Shown here: in pieces, positions 34,443 to 47,260 of the stretch | How the letters are laid out: every line of letters starts with the position of its first letter | Numbering within the stretch: position 1 is the stretch's first letter | Origin: Siphonodentalium dalli | Taxonomy: Eukaryota; Mollusca; Scaphopoda; Gadilida; Siphonodentaliidae | Direction: 5' to 3' | Length of the DNA stretch: 64,000 bases | Assembly (NCBI GenBank): GCA_032622095.1 | Contig: CP136069.1 | Location: forward strand, 122,254,126 to 122,318,125 | Made by a program: the position numbers and the translations under genes | The notes under the pieces: model-generated | Seen by the model: only the letters and a program-made list of their open reading frames with translations | What the model was told of the DNA's origin: nothing | The model's database searches: none

Positions 34443-35339
34443 CCTAGTATTCGTGGACTACTGTAAAAATGCGGATAATTGTGACTAATTTGAAGGTAAT
34501 ATAACCACAATCGCCTCTGGCTAATTACAATATAGAGCGTAAAGGAATTGTGTAACAGCATAATGACATGTTAATGGAAGCATTGGAAAGCTCCCGTATA
34601 TATCACAGCCACTGCTACCGGTGAGACAACTTACAAAGTTGTCATACTCGATCATGTTCATTTGGAACTCAATAATTATGTGTAAGTAATTAGTTGAAGA
34701 AAGAGTAGGATGATAAATAAGTGAAATACCCGTATATTACCACATAACACACTTACAGAGATCATAGCAATTGCCCAGCTGTCCAGTGTGTCGCTTGTAG
34801 GTGATACACACGCTCTTTGTTGTTACCATATCCGCATTAGACTATCAATGACAATGCTTTTTTTCTAAATTATATGACTTTAATAACCCTCTGTGAGGCA
34901 TCTTAAGTTCACGTAAAGATACATGTACGTATATACTTCAAATAATTATATTCATCGACAAATCCTGATGCATACGTTCAAAGAGTAACGATCACCTATG
35001 ATAGAGAAGGTTTCCATCTGTGCTTGCTGCCATTTTGGACATAACATTTTTTATTATATTTTCATCAACTTTTTACATAAAAAATATATATTATATCCCA
35101 CCAGCTGTCCACACTTCCAGAAAACCGAACGTGTTATCCTACTCTCAATATGTTATCCTACTCTCAGCACTGAATCTTGACGTCAATCTTTGCGTCATAC
35201 GGTATCTTTGCGCGCTATTTTAACATAAATGGCTGGTGATGTTGTATAGCTTTAAGAACGCATTAGGTCTAACGGTGTGTTACCGTGTGTTTCCTTGTGG
35301 TCTGGGTCATAACAAACTGGTATAGAAAATATAATAAAC
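34443..35339. other. Intergenic, no gene seen
   Basis: Nothing supported. Near 35140-35165 a short block ('ttatcctactctca') is directly duplicated. Confidence 0.5.
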
Positions 35340-35488
35340 ACAACAGTCAACTGAGTAGCGTACGGCTTTTCTCCTCTCGTGAGATGGGAGGATTATTTTC
35401 ACCCGGCTAGCGTCTCGTAAAAATAATCCTCCGCATCTCACTCGAGGAAGAAAAAAAACATACGCCACTCAGATCAGTTAACTATTGT
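35340..35488. mobile_element. 149-bp foldback/MITE
   Basis: The left arm ('caacagtcaactgag', then 'gtacgg...ctctcgtgagatg' and 'ggaggattattttc') pairs with the right arm ('aaaaataatcctcc', 'catctcactcgagg' and 'agttaac'). The loop is about 20 nt. Arms are imperfect. Confidence 0.75.
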
Positions 35489-36560
35489 CTATGTATCCAC
35501 ATTCGTTTATACCAGTGGAATCTTCCACGTTACTTATACTATGACTTTGATAATTAATAAGTTTTGCTAGTAATGCAGAATAGTGTTAAGAATATTTTAT
35601 TTTCCCGCGGTATATAATGAATACGCGGAAAATTGGTTAATAAATTTTACGCTGGCAAAATTGCACCGCAATTTTGTTAGCTGGCATTTTTTAGTTTTGG
35701 TAGTTTTGGTAGTTTTGTTAGCTGGCATTTTTGCAGACTGCCGACTATAATCAACGACGATTTATGATAACGGTGCCTACCTCTTTGCCGGTGCCCATAA
35801 AACGAGGCCACTAACGATAATTACAAGTGTCCGTGTTGTCCTTGATTCGAATTGTGTATCGGGGAGAGGTATTGATAGAACAGTTTGTTCTCAGCTATTG
35901 TCATATTCATACTTAATTGTACATGTATACGCGAGGAATCTCATGACGTGGTATAAAGAGTTCCGAACGTGGTACTCTTCATAAATGATGGAGCTAGGGG
36001 AAGGGGATGGCAAAATGGACACAAACAATGTCGCCAACTTCACCAAAGATATATCATGGTGGGGGTCTTGACAGTTGTGATAATGGTCGTCTTTGGCATT
36101 CATAAAGCATATATATGTATATGCATACAACTATGCAGTCAATTATTATGTATAGGCTATTATATGTAAATTTGGTACTGGTATAAATCATATACACATA
36201 CATTCTAACTCGCATTAACAACGCCAGATAGCCCAATTAGTTAACATATATATGAACATTTTCAAGTATTTTTATAAAACTATTTCAATCAAGGCAATAT
36301 TTACCACTAGTGATGTGTGTCAGGGGTCGACCCCCAAATTACAACAGTTGGACATTTGATGCATGACACAACATTAGTTGGAAATTTCCGACTAAAATAG
36401 TATGAATTTTGTGCTGCATGATAATTTGATATACCAAACAGTATTAAGTGTCATATTTGTTGTTTTTAGACCGCATTTTTGTACTGAAATGTAGCAATCA
36501 GTTGAGAGTTATCAACCATATTATAGGTGACGTTACGATGGGATCTCACATTCCAACATA
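35489..36560. other. Intergenic, no gene seen
   Basis: 35685-35735 has short direct repeats of 'ttttggtag' and 'gttagctggcattttt'. 36330-36480 holds a weak partial copy of the 'ggaaattt' repeat. No gene supported. Confidence 0.5.
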
Positions 36561-36564
36561 TCAA

Positions 36565-37060
36565 GTGACATTATTATACCCCCCCCGCAACGAAGTTGTG
36601 GGGGTATACTGGAATCAGCTTGTTCGTCCGTCGTCCGTCCGTGGACACAAATTTGTCCGGAGTTTTTCTCAGTCGTTTTTTTATCATTTTCCGTGAAACT
36701 TGGCACAGACATCAACCTGTGCACCTGCGATTATGACGCCTGTCGGACCTTTTTTGACTTAGAAAATCTTCGCAACGTGTATAATTTGGTCCGAGCTTTT
36801 ATTCCTACATTTTTAGGTCAATTTTTTTTAAACTTGGCACATATATTTAATACCATGGGAACCTGTGCACCTGCAATTATGACGTATGTCTGATATTTTT
36901 TTGGTGGTGTTATCCCTCTTTTTCCACTTAGAATTTATTTTGCAACATGCATAATTTTGTCCGAGCTTTTATTCCTACATTTTACAGGTGGTGCACCTGC
37001 AATGGGAACTGTTATTTTATTATTTTAACTAAATGTTTACTGGTATGTGAAGCATCGTAG
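36565..37060 (+). repeat. Dispersed repeat with hairpin head (molluscan style)
   Basis: It opens with a self-complementary 'ataccccccccgcaac' and 'gttgtgggggtat', then 'gtccgtcgtccgtccgtgg' and two diverged copies of 'tccgagcttttattcctaca' with 'gcacctgca(a/t)t'. A hairpin head followed by a 'gtccgtccgt' block recalls noncoding repeats common in bivalve and gastropod assemblies. It lies directly upstream of the LINE relic but need not belong to it. Confidence 0.6.
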
Positions 37061-37149
37061 TATTTTAAAGACACGGGGGTATTTAGTCCCATTTGGACAG
37101 CCACGCCTCTAGTTTGACTGGAGTAAGAATACCAACACGCACTGTGTTC

Positions 37150-39822
37150 TTAATTCATTGTTAACAGCGGCAGTAACTCTATGAAAAGAAAACCAAGCCA
37201 GTCGTGGTTTGCAAAACGACTGCAGGTCGGCATGAACGCGCTTCAGGAAGACCCGCCGATTATTCAAACGTGAACCAAACGTTACTAATAAGTGCGCTAT
37301 GTTGGCAAGCCGAACAAACTATAAAATGGTTCTTTTGAGAAGTAGAAAACGCCACAAACGAAACATAAGCTGTACAATACATAGGCTGCGCACAAGATCT
37401 AGCAAAGATTTCTGGAGTTTCATCAGGAAACTTGACACAAGGGGGCAGGGGAAACCCACCCCACCTCAGAAATATTAAAAAATCATTATAAATCAGAAGG
37501 GGCTGACCATCTAACAATGGGAGATACTATATTGAGATCCGATTTATCTAGCTCATTCAGCTCACTTATCGCACCCTCGTCTGATTTTGAAGGACTAGAT
37601 ACCAACTTTTTGAATGGAAATATTTCTTTACAAGAAATTTAGGCAGCTGTTAAAAAACTTAAATATGGGAAAGCAGCAGGGTATGACGAAATGGCCAACG
37701 AATACATAAAATCGTCATTCGACATTTTAAAACATATTTTAGTAAAGTATTTCAATCTGATTCTGAAGACAGGCCTCTTTCCGAGGGAATGGACTACATG
37801 TATAATTAGGCCGATATATGAACGACTTAGACCCAGATAACTACCGCAAACTTACCCTTCTGAGCTGTTTCGCGAAATTATTTACCAGCATAATTAGTGA
37901 GCGAATCGACTCTTTTGTAGAAACAAATAGTATACAGTCGGAGGCGCAGGCCGGGTTTCGAAAAGGATATTCTACGATAGACCATACGTTTGCACTTCAC
38001 GCGTTAACGCACTTACTTAAAGCTAATAAGAAAAATCTTTACTGTGCATTCGTTGACTTTTCAAAGGCATTTGATACGGTGTGGAGAGTAGGACTTTGGT
38101 CAAAACTCCTTAACTACAGAATTAGCGGTAAAATACTGACAGTAATAAAAGCTTTATATCATGAACTTAAACTATTTGTTCGCCTTAATGAAGACGAATC
38201 CGACGATTTCTACAGCCATGTTGGCCTAAAACAGGGAGACAACCTCTCACCTCTGCTTTTTGCCACCTACATCAACGACATTGAAGAATACCTTAACTCA
38301 CAAACAAATTGTGCATGGCATCAGCTTAGATAAATTCTGTGGAATTGATACCGGTATATTACTGAAGATAATGTTACTTATATATGCCGACGACACTGCA
38401 TTGCTTTCTGATACACACGAAGGCCTACAGTGAACATTAAACTCCTTCTCAGATTACTGCAACATATGGAAATTGAAAATAAACACGACAAAAACTAAAG
38501 TCGTCGTTTTCGGCCCGAAACCCAGAAAGAAAAAAACTATACCAGTATTCACACTTAATAATCTTCCAATTGAGATAGTTGATAGTTATAAATATCTGGG
38601 GACAGTTTTCCACAAAAAAGGTACGTTCGTAGAGGAACGAAATCTCAGATGTAAGGCAGCTAAAACTGCAATTTATGCACTTATGAACAAATCACGCTGC
38701 CACAAACTCACAATTGAATCAATTCTTGAGATATATGAGAAAAGCATCATACCAATAATGACTTACGGGGCTGAATTATGGGGACATGGAAATATGAGAT
38801 GTTTCGAAAAACTAGAATCCTGGTTCCTGAAATTTACACTGAATATGAAGAAATCTACACCATCCGTGTGTATATACAGGGAACTAGCAATGTACCCAAT
38901 TACAGTTAGGATCAAAACCCGCTACATCGGTTATTGGGCAAAAGCTATCTCAATGCCTACCCATAGGACCCCACTTATGTTATATTATGTTATGTATACT
39001 CTGTATTGTAAAAATGTTTTTAATAATCCATGGATAAGAGGAATACATGACTCCCTTATTGCAATTGGTATGAGTAATGTTTGGCTCAACCAGAGAGTAT
39101 CGAGTATAGACCGATTTAACCGGACCGTTGAGCAAAGATTACGCGACTGTTACCGTCAAAGTTGGTGGTCAACAATATCCACATCGAGTAAATATGCATT
39201 TTATAGAATTATTAAAACACACTTCGAACGTGAACAATTTCTCTCTATATGTGATAATAGAACTGTCAATACTATCATTCGATTTCGGACAAGAAATCAC
39301 AAATTACCAATTGAACAAGGTGCTTGGCTAAATACTGACTATTCAACCAGAGTATGTACACTTTGTACGAAAGAACTAGGCGATGAGTATCACGTTATCC
39401 TGAAGTGTACAGAATTAAATGAACTCAGATCGACCTATTTGAAACCATACTTCTATAGAAGACCGAATGCACACAAACTCTCGGAACTCTTTAATACTAG
39501 AAATAGAAAGACTATTAGGAATCTGTCAACTTTCATAAGGAAAGTCCAGGATATTTTCGGCAAGTCCACTTGAGGCTATAACACTGATATTCCACGAACC
39601 CACCCCTATTTTATAAAAGACCTATACACATCCCTGACTACAAAGTCCCCGAACACAATAACTGAAATCATCACCGGAACGGAAACTTACCAAATATCTA
39701 ATAATGCTCTCATGTATTCCTCGGGTGAAATTTATTGTTATTATGTCAAATTTGAATATCTTGATGTTATAAATAATGTTTCTGTAATATCCACATATTG
39801 ATGAACAGAATAAACTGAATCT
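37150..39822 (+). pseudogene. Decayed non-LTR retrotransposon (LINE) with reverse transcriptase
   Basis: Frame pieces run in order. 37160-37273 holds a KPSQSWF start, and 37274-37478 holds SSKDFWSFIRKLD. 37517-37800 contains KLKYGKAAGYDEM after a TAG at 37640. 37818-38333 covers NYRKLTLLSCFAKL, AFVDFSKAFDTVW and GLKQGDNLSPLLF. YADD, the RT catalytic core, lies at 38383-38394, with a TGA at 38431. The remainder runs to the stop at 39571-39573. The C-terminal end has CTLC...H...C at about 39358-39415, the CCHC-type motif common at LINE ORF2 ends. At least two nonsense codons and three frameshifts make it non-functional. The endonuclease is missing, so it is 5'-truncated. The 3' end is probably 'aataaactgaatctcag' near 39822. 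Clade not resolved. Confidence 0.92.
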
Positions 39823-40260
39823 CAGCGTAATCAGCAATCACGCAAAAATCGCTGTCATACATGATCACTACTAACGCTGATTTGTTGACAACTGGCAGAA
39901 ATTAATCCGTTTTGGCAATTTTGTTGCTGACATTTTTGCAGTTTGCGGTGCAATATTGCCAGCGTATGAACGTACCCTAATATGATGTCAAATAACAAAG
40001 CGGCATCTGGAAAACAGAATGTAAACAATAATATTCTTGTATTACACTCATATGCGCGATTTCCATTGAACACTCGTTAATTAAAAATGGTAATAGCACT
40101 ATAGAATTGGGTCATTTATCGTTTCGTCATTGACGTTACGTCGCTTACTGATCTAGACTGAATTTTCGATTGTTGATCTTTATCCACATCGGGACTTTCT
40201 TGCATTAATTCTGGGAGCTTAATCATATTTGGGGAACCAAATTGATGCAGAACCGTAATA
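39823..40260. other. Intergenic, no gene seen
   Basis: 39900-39970 contains 'ggcaattttgttgctgacat' and 'tgcggtgcaatattgccagc', loosely resembling sequence near 35650-35740. No gene. Confidence 0.45.
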
Positions 40261-40386
40261 AATAGAGTAATCAATTAGTTCCGAGAATCACGTTAAATAA
40301 TTCACTCGAAGCATTTCTTATCGACGTCTCTCGCCTCTAGTGAATTATTTAACATAATTCTCGGAACCAATTGATTGTGCTCTATA
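40261..40386. mobile_element. 126-bp foldback/MITE
   Basis: The left arm ('atcaattagttccgagaatc', then 'gttaaataattcact') is complementary to the right arm ('agtgaattatttaac' and 'ttctcggaaccaattgat'). The loop is about 35 nt. Confidence 0.85.
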
Positions 40387-40859
40387 TATGTAATCGCCTG
40401 TCTAGCTTTAGCACACGATGTAGTACATGTATAATGTAGTCTTTTGATACCTGACTCTTATTTTAGGGTAATATTGTGGCACATATATCCCTGAGCTATT
40501 TCTCACAAGAATCCTTTGCCATCAACCAATGTTCACATGCAATCCAATCTAAGTTGTTATAACTTGTACTCCAATCCCAATTGTACATACATGATGCAAT
40601 AAATTATGTTTCAAGTATAATATTCCAGACCTGCACGATAAGCCACATTTAATAAATGCAAAACAAAGAACACAAAAAGGGAATAAAAAACAAAATGTTA
40701 AACTGATCAAATATGTATATATAATTTGGTAGATAGACACTAGATAGTTCGGTGAGTACACACAATATAAATGTTATATATCCTTTTTAAAAGTTGCCGA
40801 AAGCATTGCAATATTTCAGCTGTGTTCATGTTTGTCGAAATAAATACCACATCACAAAA

Positions 40860-41325
40860 GCCCTTTATTGTTTCATCATGAAGGAAAATGATTGAAATCT
40901 GTTCATATTTGTTTGAGATAACAAGCTATTAGGGAAATCTAACGGAGAACATTGACGAACGAAGGGGCGTAACTCAGGAAACAAATTGGAATAAACATGG
41001 CTTACTCACTGATGTGAGATATGATGACAAGCCACTTATATATCTAAAGTTATACTGAAATCGTTTCATAGTTGTTTGAGTTATCGAGCCGGGCGGACAC
41101 AAATCGCGAACCATTTGCAAACTATAAGGTCCATAACTCAAGACAAACCTCAGTGATTTTAGATACTGTGGCGAGTAACTGGTACAGACACTTATTGAAA
41201 TTGATTCATATCTGTTCAAGTTATCAAGCCTGGATGGACGGACGGTTTAATGCACTGACAAACGGACTTGTGCAATCAATCCATTATACCACCCCAATCT
41301 CTTCGAGAGTTGGAGTATAATGAGG
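40860..41325 (-). repeat. Dispersed repeat with hairpin terminus (minus orientation)
   Basis: Several degenerate units of about 90-120 bp carry 'gattgaaatctgttcatatt', 'agttatcgagcc' and 'ggcgtaactca(g/a)ga'. The array ends in a hairpin 'ccaatctc-ttc-gagagttgg' (about 41292-41311) inside 'attatacc...ggagtataatga'. The design mirrors the 36565 repeat in opposite orientation. No protein. Confidence 0.6.
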
Positions 41326-43256
41326 TATAAACGAAAGTAGCATATCAACGTGTTTATCGCGTGTGTATGTTTTTCTATATGAAATAAGAGATTGAAATCT
41401 CTTGACATTTGATTCTTTGCTCATTGGGATATATCTATTGAGAATCTATGTCATGTAATTATGAATATAGGGCAATTTAGGGGGAGAAGTGACAAATGTA
41501 TCCCCAAGCTTTGGACGAGTTCTCACGAGAATCCACTGACCCCATCAAATTGTCCCAACCGTATGTGTATGATCAGTCACGTTCGATAAATGCAAAAAAA
41601 AAGAAAAGAAAAAATAACACAATCGTACAGCATTTGACAAAAGAGAGCATAAACAACATTTGAACAACCAATTAGTCAAGGTTCTCGATCACAGAGTATA
41701 TAAGTTAATTAACCTTTGTGGAGTCATGTGGAGTCATTCGTTGCTTTAAATTCGTTAGAAGTTCTTGATAAACTTTTAACAATGTCAGACGGATTGGGAG
41801 TACTATAATATAGTATTATGCGGGTCCATGCAAATTCCGGCTTTGTCAACATAATTCTGCTAATCAGCCTACGGCCTAATCTAGTTTGTTTCAGACGAGG
41901 ACCGTCGATTACGAGTCTCCGCATAACCCTTCTGATCAATAAACCACTTTTGTATGTAAGCAATAGCGGGGACTGGTCTAGACCCGGTCACGATCGACGA
42001 AATTATTGTCAATAGTTTTGACATCACTGAGGGAGAAGTACATCCGCCTGTTTCTCTTCAGTCAGTCTGTGGCTTCTGTGTTCCTTATATACGACGCTTT
42101 TATCATTCTCGTGGTAAGTATTTTATGTCAGAGGCAATATTGATTCTATAGCTACATAGTGATGTCTTGCTCACATAAGTTGGGATTAATACGTAATAGC
42201 AACGGCGAAATTGGCAGTAACAGCAATATTCTTAACAGACACCCGTTTCCGGATTTGCATGGGTTTTAAGTTGCACATTGCCATTCCAACTAACATGTAG
42301 CTTGAACTGTCAGCACATTGTTCCCACAATGATCAAACTGCTTCGTGTGTATACTGTATATGTACATATAACGTACCAATATACTATACATGTACAGTAC
42401 CATATTTTATGATGTTCAAAACGCGGGCATTGATAAACAAGTACATAGCTCCACATGTACTTATGCGTGTAAAGCCTATATATGTTTAGCGTCTATATTA
42501 AATGCTCTTTAGATATCGGTCTGGTCCCAAAAAAGTCTCATAAAGAGCGTTCTGTGATTGAAGTAATATCGAAATATTTCTATTCTTCCAGACCATTCAA
42601 TACACATTGTTGTTATGTCCAATATAAAACACTCAACGAGTAAGGTTCGTCGAAAGGTTTCGAATAAAAGACATCACTGTATACACCACTGATCTCACCA
42701 AAGATAGAATAAACATCAGCAATAATAAAAACAATGTAGTATTTGCAAAAATATATTGTAGCTACAAGCCACTCTCACAAATTAATCCAAAATGCATCAT
42801 CATCATCATCACCACCACCATCATTATATTACCAAAAAATTATAAATTTGATCCATATTGAGTAATCCAAATTAAGGTATCCCTACATCGAACCCTGATC
42901 TGATATCGCACAAAACATACAAATTATGTCACTATTATGTTGCTTTCTGTTGTAATTGTATGGGGAGAGGGGCAAGCTAAGTTGTGAGAACTTTTGCTCC
43001 CAAACCAAGAGTAAAGAAATGTTAAACTGAAACACTACACACATCTAATTGATATATCGCTTACATGTGTAATCACCCAACGTGTACTCGGTCATAATTC
43101 ACGGCAATTAGTCAATATAGACTGCCTATCGGCCATGATCCTATATATGTTTTCCTAATCAATCATCTTGTCTCCTATGTTCCGCATTCGGCGCTCTATC
43201 AATCACTACATTAGTGGTATTCATATAACAAACACAATATTGATTCCTATACATTT
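41326..43256. other. Intergenic, no gene seen
   Basis: Contains a CAT/CAC triplet run at 42796-42823 ('catcatcatcatcaccacca'). 42040-42113 ends in 'ctcgtg|gtaagta' and could be a noncoding first exon, but nothing else supports this. Confidence 0.45.
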
Positions 43257-43342
43257 AGAGGATATTACTTGGTTTGTTCGATATTAGGCCACCGAGGGCT
43301 GAAATCAGGCCAATAATATCAAACCAACCAAGTAATATCCTA
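43257..43342. mobile_element. 86-bp foldback
   Basis: 'aggatattacttggttt', then 'cgatattaggcc', is complementary to 'ggccaataatatc', then 'aaccaaccaagtaatatcct'. The loop is about 20 nt. Confidence 0.85.
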
Positions 43343-44375
43343 TTTATTAATTAGATCGCCTTTTAGTAACTGACAACTCTTTCATATGAGCGACGTCGCA
43401 AAAATGGATACATACACGTTATTTCATAGCAGTGAAGTAGATTTTCGGCATGTCGTAAACCCATATTATTCGGATTGAAGATGTCGCAAATCGATATTAC
43501 TCGGATTAAGGGGCTATTTCGATAACAATAGTTTTGTACGTTTCGAAGAATAGTATCAAAACTGTTGTCTATATGGATACGAGTGATTACAATTGAATGG
43601 TCACCGAATGTGTTGAGCGCTCGTTCGGTGACTGCATGATTTGTCAAGGTTAATTATGAGAGCAGTATTACAATTGAAATGTGTTTACGCCTTATGCGTT
43701 ATGAGTGAAATAGATCACTTTAGCCAGTCTGCTTACAGCGCATGGTTCCACAACAAATATATTATACAAAAGTATAGCATACAATAAAGGCAAAAACATA
43801 ATAAAAAAAATATGATATATATATACACACGAGTAGATCATTGTATATTATTACCACTTTATAGGGCGTTCTCTAGGCCATTGATAATGTTTTTCGGGGC
43901 GTTCCAAATAGCGTATTGTTACCAAAAACAGCGGGCCGCGGGCCGATAATGAGAAGCCTAGTTCAATATCGGCCCGCCGCACGGAAACTATAGATCTCGT
44001 TTATTATCGCGAGAGTTACTTCCCTTCAACTTCCGATCTGGCGTGTTTATTTCAAGAAAATAATGGGAAGATGTATCCAATTTCCTCGACACTATAGTGG
44101 TTTGATGATTGGAATTCACGCTATATGATTGAATTATTGTATCAAGCGTAAGTATGCATTGATAATTTTAGCTGTCAACCTCTCATTGGTTGTTACTCGT
44201 CTCCAATGCTGGTTTTCCCCCTGTCCTATTTTCGAGACTCCGTCAGTCCGTGTCAGCTGACAAGTCAAATGATATCAAATTTAAATGTTCTTGAAAATAT
44301 TTTTCTCTTAATCTACTTCATTATTCCACTAAATCCTCAAATGGGTCAAATGTCCAAAACTGTGGTAATAATAGT
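43343..44375. other. Intergenic, one small inverted repeat
   Basis: 43931-43978 forms a short GC-rich hairpin ('gcgggccgataatgag' against 'atatcggcccgc'). No gene. Confidence 0.5.
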
Positions 44376-44551
44376 AATAACATGATTTCATCGGGCATTA
44401 TGGTTTATTAACGGCCCTCTGGAATGATTAACAGCCCTCGCGCCTATTAGCGCCCCTCGACTTTGCCTCGGGCCGCTAATAGGCCCTTGGGATGTGAATC
44501 ATTCCAGCCGGGCCGTTAATAAACCATAACGACCTCAAAAATCATGTTATT
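44376..44551. mobile_element. 176-bp foldback
   Basis: 'aataacatgattt', then 'ttatggtttattaacggccc', faces the complement 'gggccgttaataaaccataa', then 'aaatcatgttatt'. Internal arms continue with 'ggaatgatt' and 'gcctattagcg'. Arms are about 75 bp with several mismatches and one small asymmetric loop. Confidence 0.85.
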
Positions 44552-45288
44552 GTTATATTATATTACTTTGTCATGATACAAATTGATTCATATTATATCC
44601 ATGTCATGTATGGGGTATTTTTCCATGCTTTCACCTGCTTTCACAGGGTTTTTTCCCAAAGAATGGGTTTCATCTCTGTTTTAACGCAGGAATAATACCA
44701 GCTGTTTGTGATATGCCTCTTTACTGCTTTTGCACAATAAAGCGCAGACTCTGGCTATTTGCGTAAATTTGTGTTGTAATTTATAGTAGAAGGGTAGACC
44801 ATGCTATTCTCATCTAATCCAATTAATAAACGGTACACGTTTTCATGCACAGGCATACGCGAGTAGTGCGTAAAGACCAAATATAAGAACACATATTCTC
44901 CAAACCAAGCCCTTGTTCCCGGATATTCCCGTTCTATATTGTGTCATATTTTATGTAGTGAAATATACGATTTGGATTACTTCTGCATGGACATTTAAAC
45001 ATCTCTACGCCTACGTTCCCCACGATATTTTGTTCTGTCATTTGGATATAATTTACTGCGGCATACGATCCTCAAATCTTCAATCCTCAAAAAAGTTATA
45101 CTACTCAGATATAATGACACAAGTGTATAAACTGGTTAACATTATTGCATGAGTTTGTTGTGAGGCGATGGTAAGAAGAGAACCGGAGGTTCCAGTTGTA
45201 TCTCGCGACACGACAAACTATAGTTAAACGGTGCATGTCATGCACTGTCCTTCGATGTCTATTGCACGCGCGGATCACCTGACCCTTC
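44552..45288. other. Intergenic, no gene seen
   Basis: No supported feature. The 79-codon frame at 44913 has no domain. Confidence 0.5.
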
Positions 45289-45967
45289 CAGGATCCACCG
45301 TATATATATATACGAATAATCCCGAGGCAGACCCTGTCGATAACACACGTAGGATATTCATCTGATATTGCTATCGAGATAGGATCCATCGATAAAGCTT
45401 AATAGAGGATTTTTGAGGCGGAAGGAAGGGTGATAACTCTAAATGGAATGTACGTTAACGAAATAACGGAGCTCTGTATGAAAGAATTTACAACACCACA
45501 ATTTTTCAACTTTGATCTAGAATAAGTGATCCTCGCTGAGGTCTTTAAAACACGTTTTTTCAAATATGTCCGTTATTTCGTTAAACAACTTTCTCTAATA
45601 TCTCGGTTATTAAGTCAATACCAAGTTATTAGTGATTAAAGTACGTTCTATACGTTCTAGAGTTATCGCCCTTCCTTCTGCTCCAAAAGAAGATCCTCTA
45701 ATAGTTTTATCGATGGCTCCTTCCTCGATAGCCATTCCAGCTGAAAATCCTACTTATGTTATCGAGAAGCCTTGAAATAGTGTGCCTGTCATTTGCAGAA
45801 TGAGGTCCCCAGAGGGTTAATTTAGTGATGCTACCCCGCATAGCGGGTTAGCATCACCAAATTCACCCTATGGGAACCTCATTCTGCAAATGACAGACAC
45901 ACTATTTCAAGGCTTGGTTATCGAGAGGATCTGCCCGGGATAATTCGTATCTATACGTTGGATCCTG
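45289..45967. mobile_element. TIR element with ~150-bp arms, itself interrupted
   Basis: The left arm 45289-45450 ('caggatccaccg', 'cgaataatcccgag', 'gctatcgagataggatcc', 'atagaggat', 'ggaaggaagggtgataactc') matches the complement of the right arm 45660-45967. Inner blocks 'cgaaataacgga' and 'tccgttatttcg' complete the fold. The right arm is split by the hairpin MITE at 45769-45913. The left arm keeps the uninterrupted sequence. No ORF. Confidence 0.8.
45769..45913. mobile_element. Hairpin MITE, family H copy 1, with target duplication
   Basis: A 145-bp near-perfect palindrome has ends 'gccttgaaatagtgtg' and a centre 'ccccgcatagcggg'. It is flanked by direct repeats GTTATCGAGA (45757-45766 and 45917-45926). 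The matching position in the host element's other arm is a single 'tcgataac', an empty site, so the direct repeat is a target-site duplication of about 9-10 bp. That length fits Mutator-like or similar superfamilies. Copies 2 and 3 are at 60224-60333 and 60545-60645. Confidence 0.85.
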
Positions 45968-46950
45968 TCAACATTTCCTGTCCGGATATACTGAAGATTT
46001 CAGAAACCTAAATGTATGGTGATACTACCTAATACACTTGAATCAATTAGTCATTTTAACAGAGTATAATTCTCTCATTGTAGTGAAGACATATCTTGAT
46101 ACAGTTGACGTTATCAAGGATATTGTCAACGTAATATGTGTGTATTGCACAATTAAGGACAAGACATATTTTTATTGACCGCTTTGAAACTTCTGTATTT
46201 AGTTGTATATCGAAAAAAATAAATAAATGGGTTTGCAATACATGTATGAATCTTCTCGTTCAAGAGTGCTATTGACGGCCTTTGACATATCACAATGGAA
46301 ATAGGATCGACTTGTTGATTCATTCCAATAAATCATATACTTATTTGTCATATTTATCTCTATTACGTCTACGTCAAAATATTTACTGATTGGTCATTAT
46401 ACGGTTGTCAGCATGTCACATCAAAAGTTGTATTGACAATACAAAACTGTGATGGCCTACCAACAAGGATTATACTTCAGATGTTGGCTGATGTTCTGGT
46501 CACCGTGCATTGTCACTTGTGTCGAGATGTTCCCTTTTATGTTGTAAGGTAAGACGCTAGATCGAAAGTTTCTTCAATCTCTATTGGCCCAAAAGAGTCA
46601 CGATGCCCATGCGTTGATTGAATTGATGGCCATTTCTGTCTCGCATCTTGTTGAGTGCTATAACAGAGCCAAATGCATGTATCTGTGTTTGTCTTATAGA
46701 ATCACAGAATATATATACGCTACATGTGCTTGCATATGTATATGAAGCTATGTTAGCCTACACCGCGGTGTTCCGTGGTTTCATTAGAGATTCATATGGA
46801 GCATCGGGATTGTGCGTGTGCATCCTTGGTAACTCTGCTGTACATATTTATTGTGACCCAAGTATACATTAATTACATAATAGTTTAAGAGGGAATTGAG
46901 AGGTGAGAGTGCACTATGGAGCACGTCGATATGTGGATTATTATGTGGAT
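45968..46950. other. Intergenic, no gene seen
   Basis: No exon or repeat supported. A potential donor-like 'taag|gtaaga' near 46549 is isolated. Confidence 0.45.
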
Positions 46951-46954
46951 TTAT

Positions 46955-47195
46955 TGATTGAATGATTGATTTGGGTTTTAATGTCGCTTTCAGCAACTAA
47001 CGCCATATCATGACATTGCCAGTTTTAGTGGTGGAGGAAATCCGCACACTTACGGCTAATCTAACAGTGATTTCAATGGCTGATAAACTCGTCGACACTG
47101 TGTGGCAAACCACCGGCCATCGGCGAGTACCTCCACCAGATAACGATTTCGAGTTACAAAGTCCACGATGGAAACATGTCAATTTGAACCCTTGA
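46955..47195 (+). repeat. SINE-like dispersed repeat
   Basis: It starts 'gattgaatgattgatttggg' and 'ttttaatgtcgctttcagca', then reads through 'ggcggagg'-like and 'cgagtacctccacca' blocks. The head resembles 18665-18720. No A- or B-box pair was identified, so the tRNA-derived label is tentative. It lies immediately upstream of the first CAP exon, and the 61-75 codon frames on both strands across it are not supported as protein. Confidence 0.45.
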
Positions 47196-47260
47196 ACATG
47201 TATCATATCCGAGTCATTGTACATTTATATATTTTTTTTTAATTTGGATCTGCCATTTAG

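Noticed and set aside
42040..42113. Possible 5' noncoding exon with donor 'gtaagta'
   Set aside because: Donor-like hexamers are common, and no promoter, ORF or link to the CAP gene can be shown.
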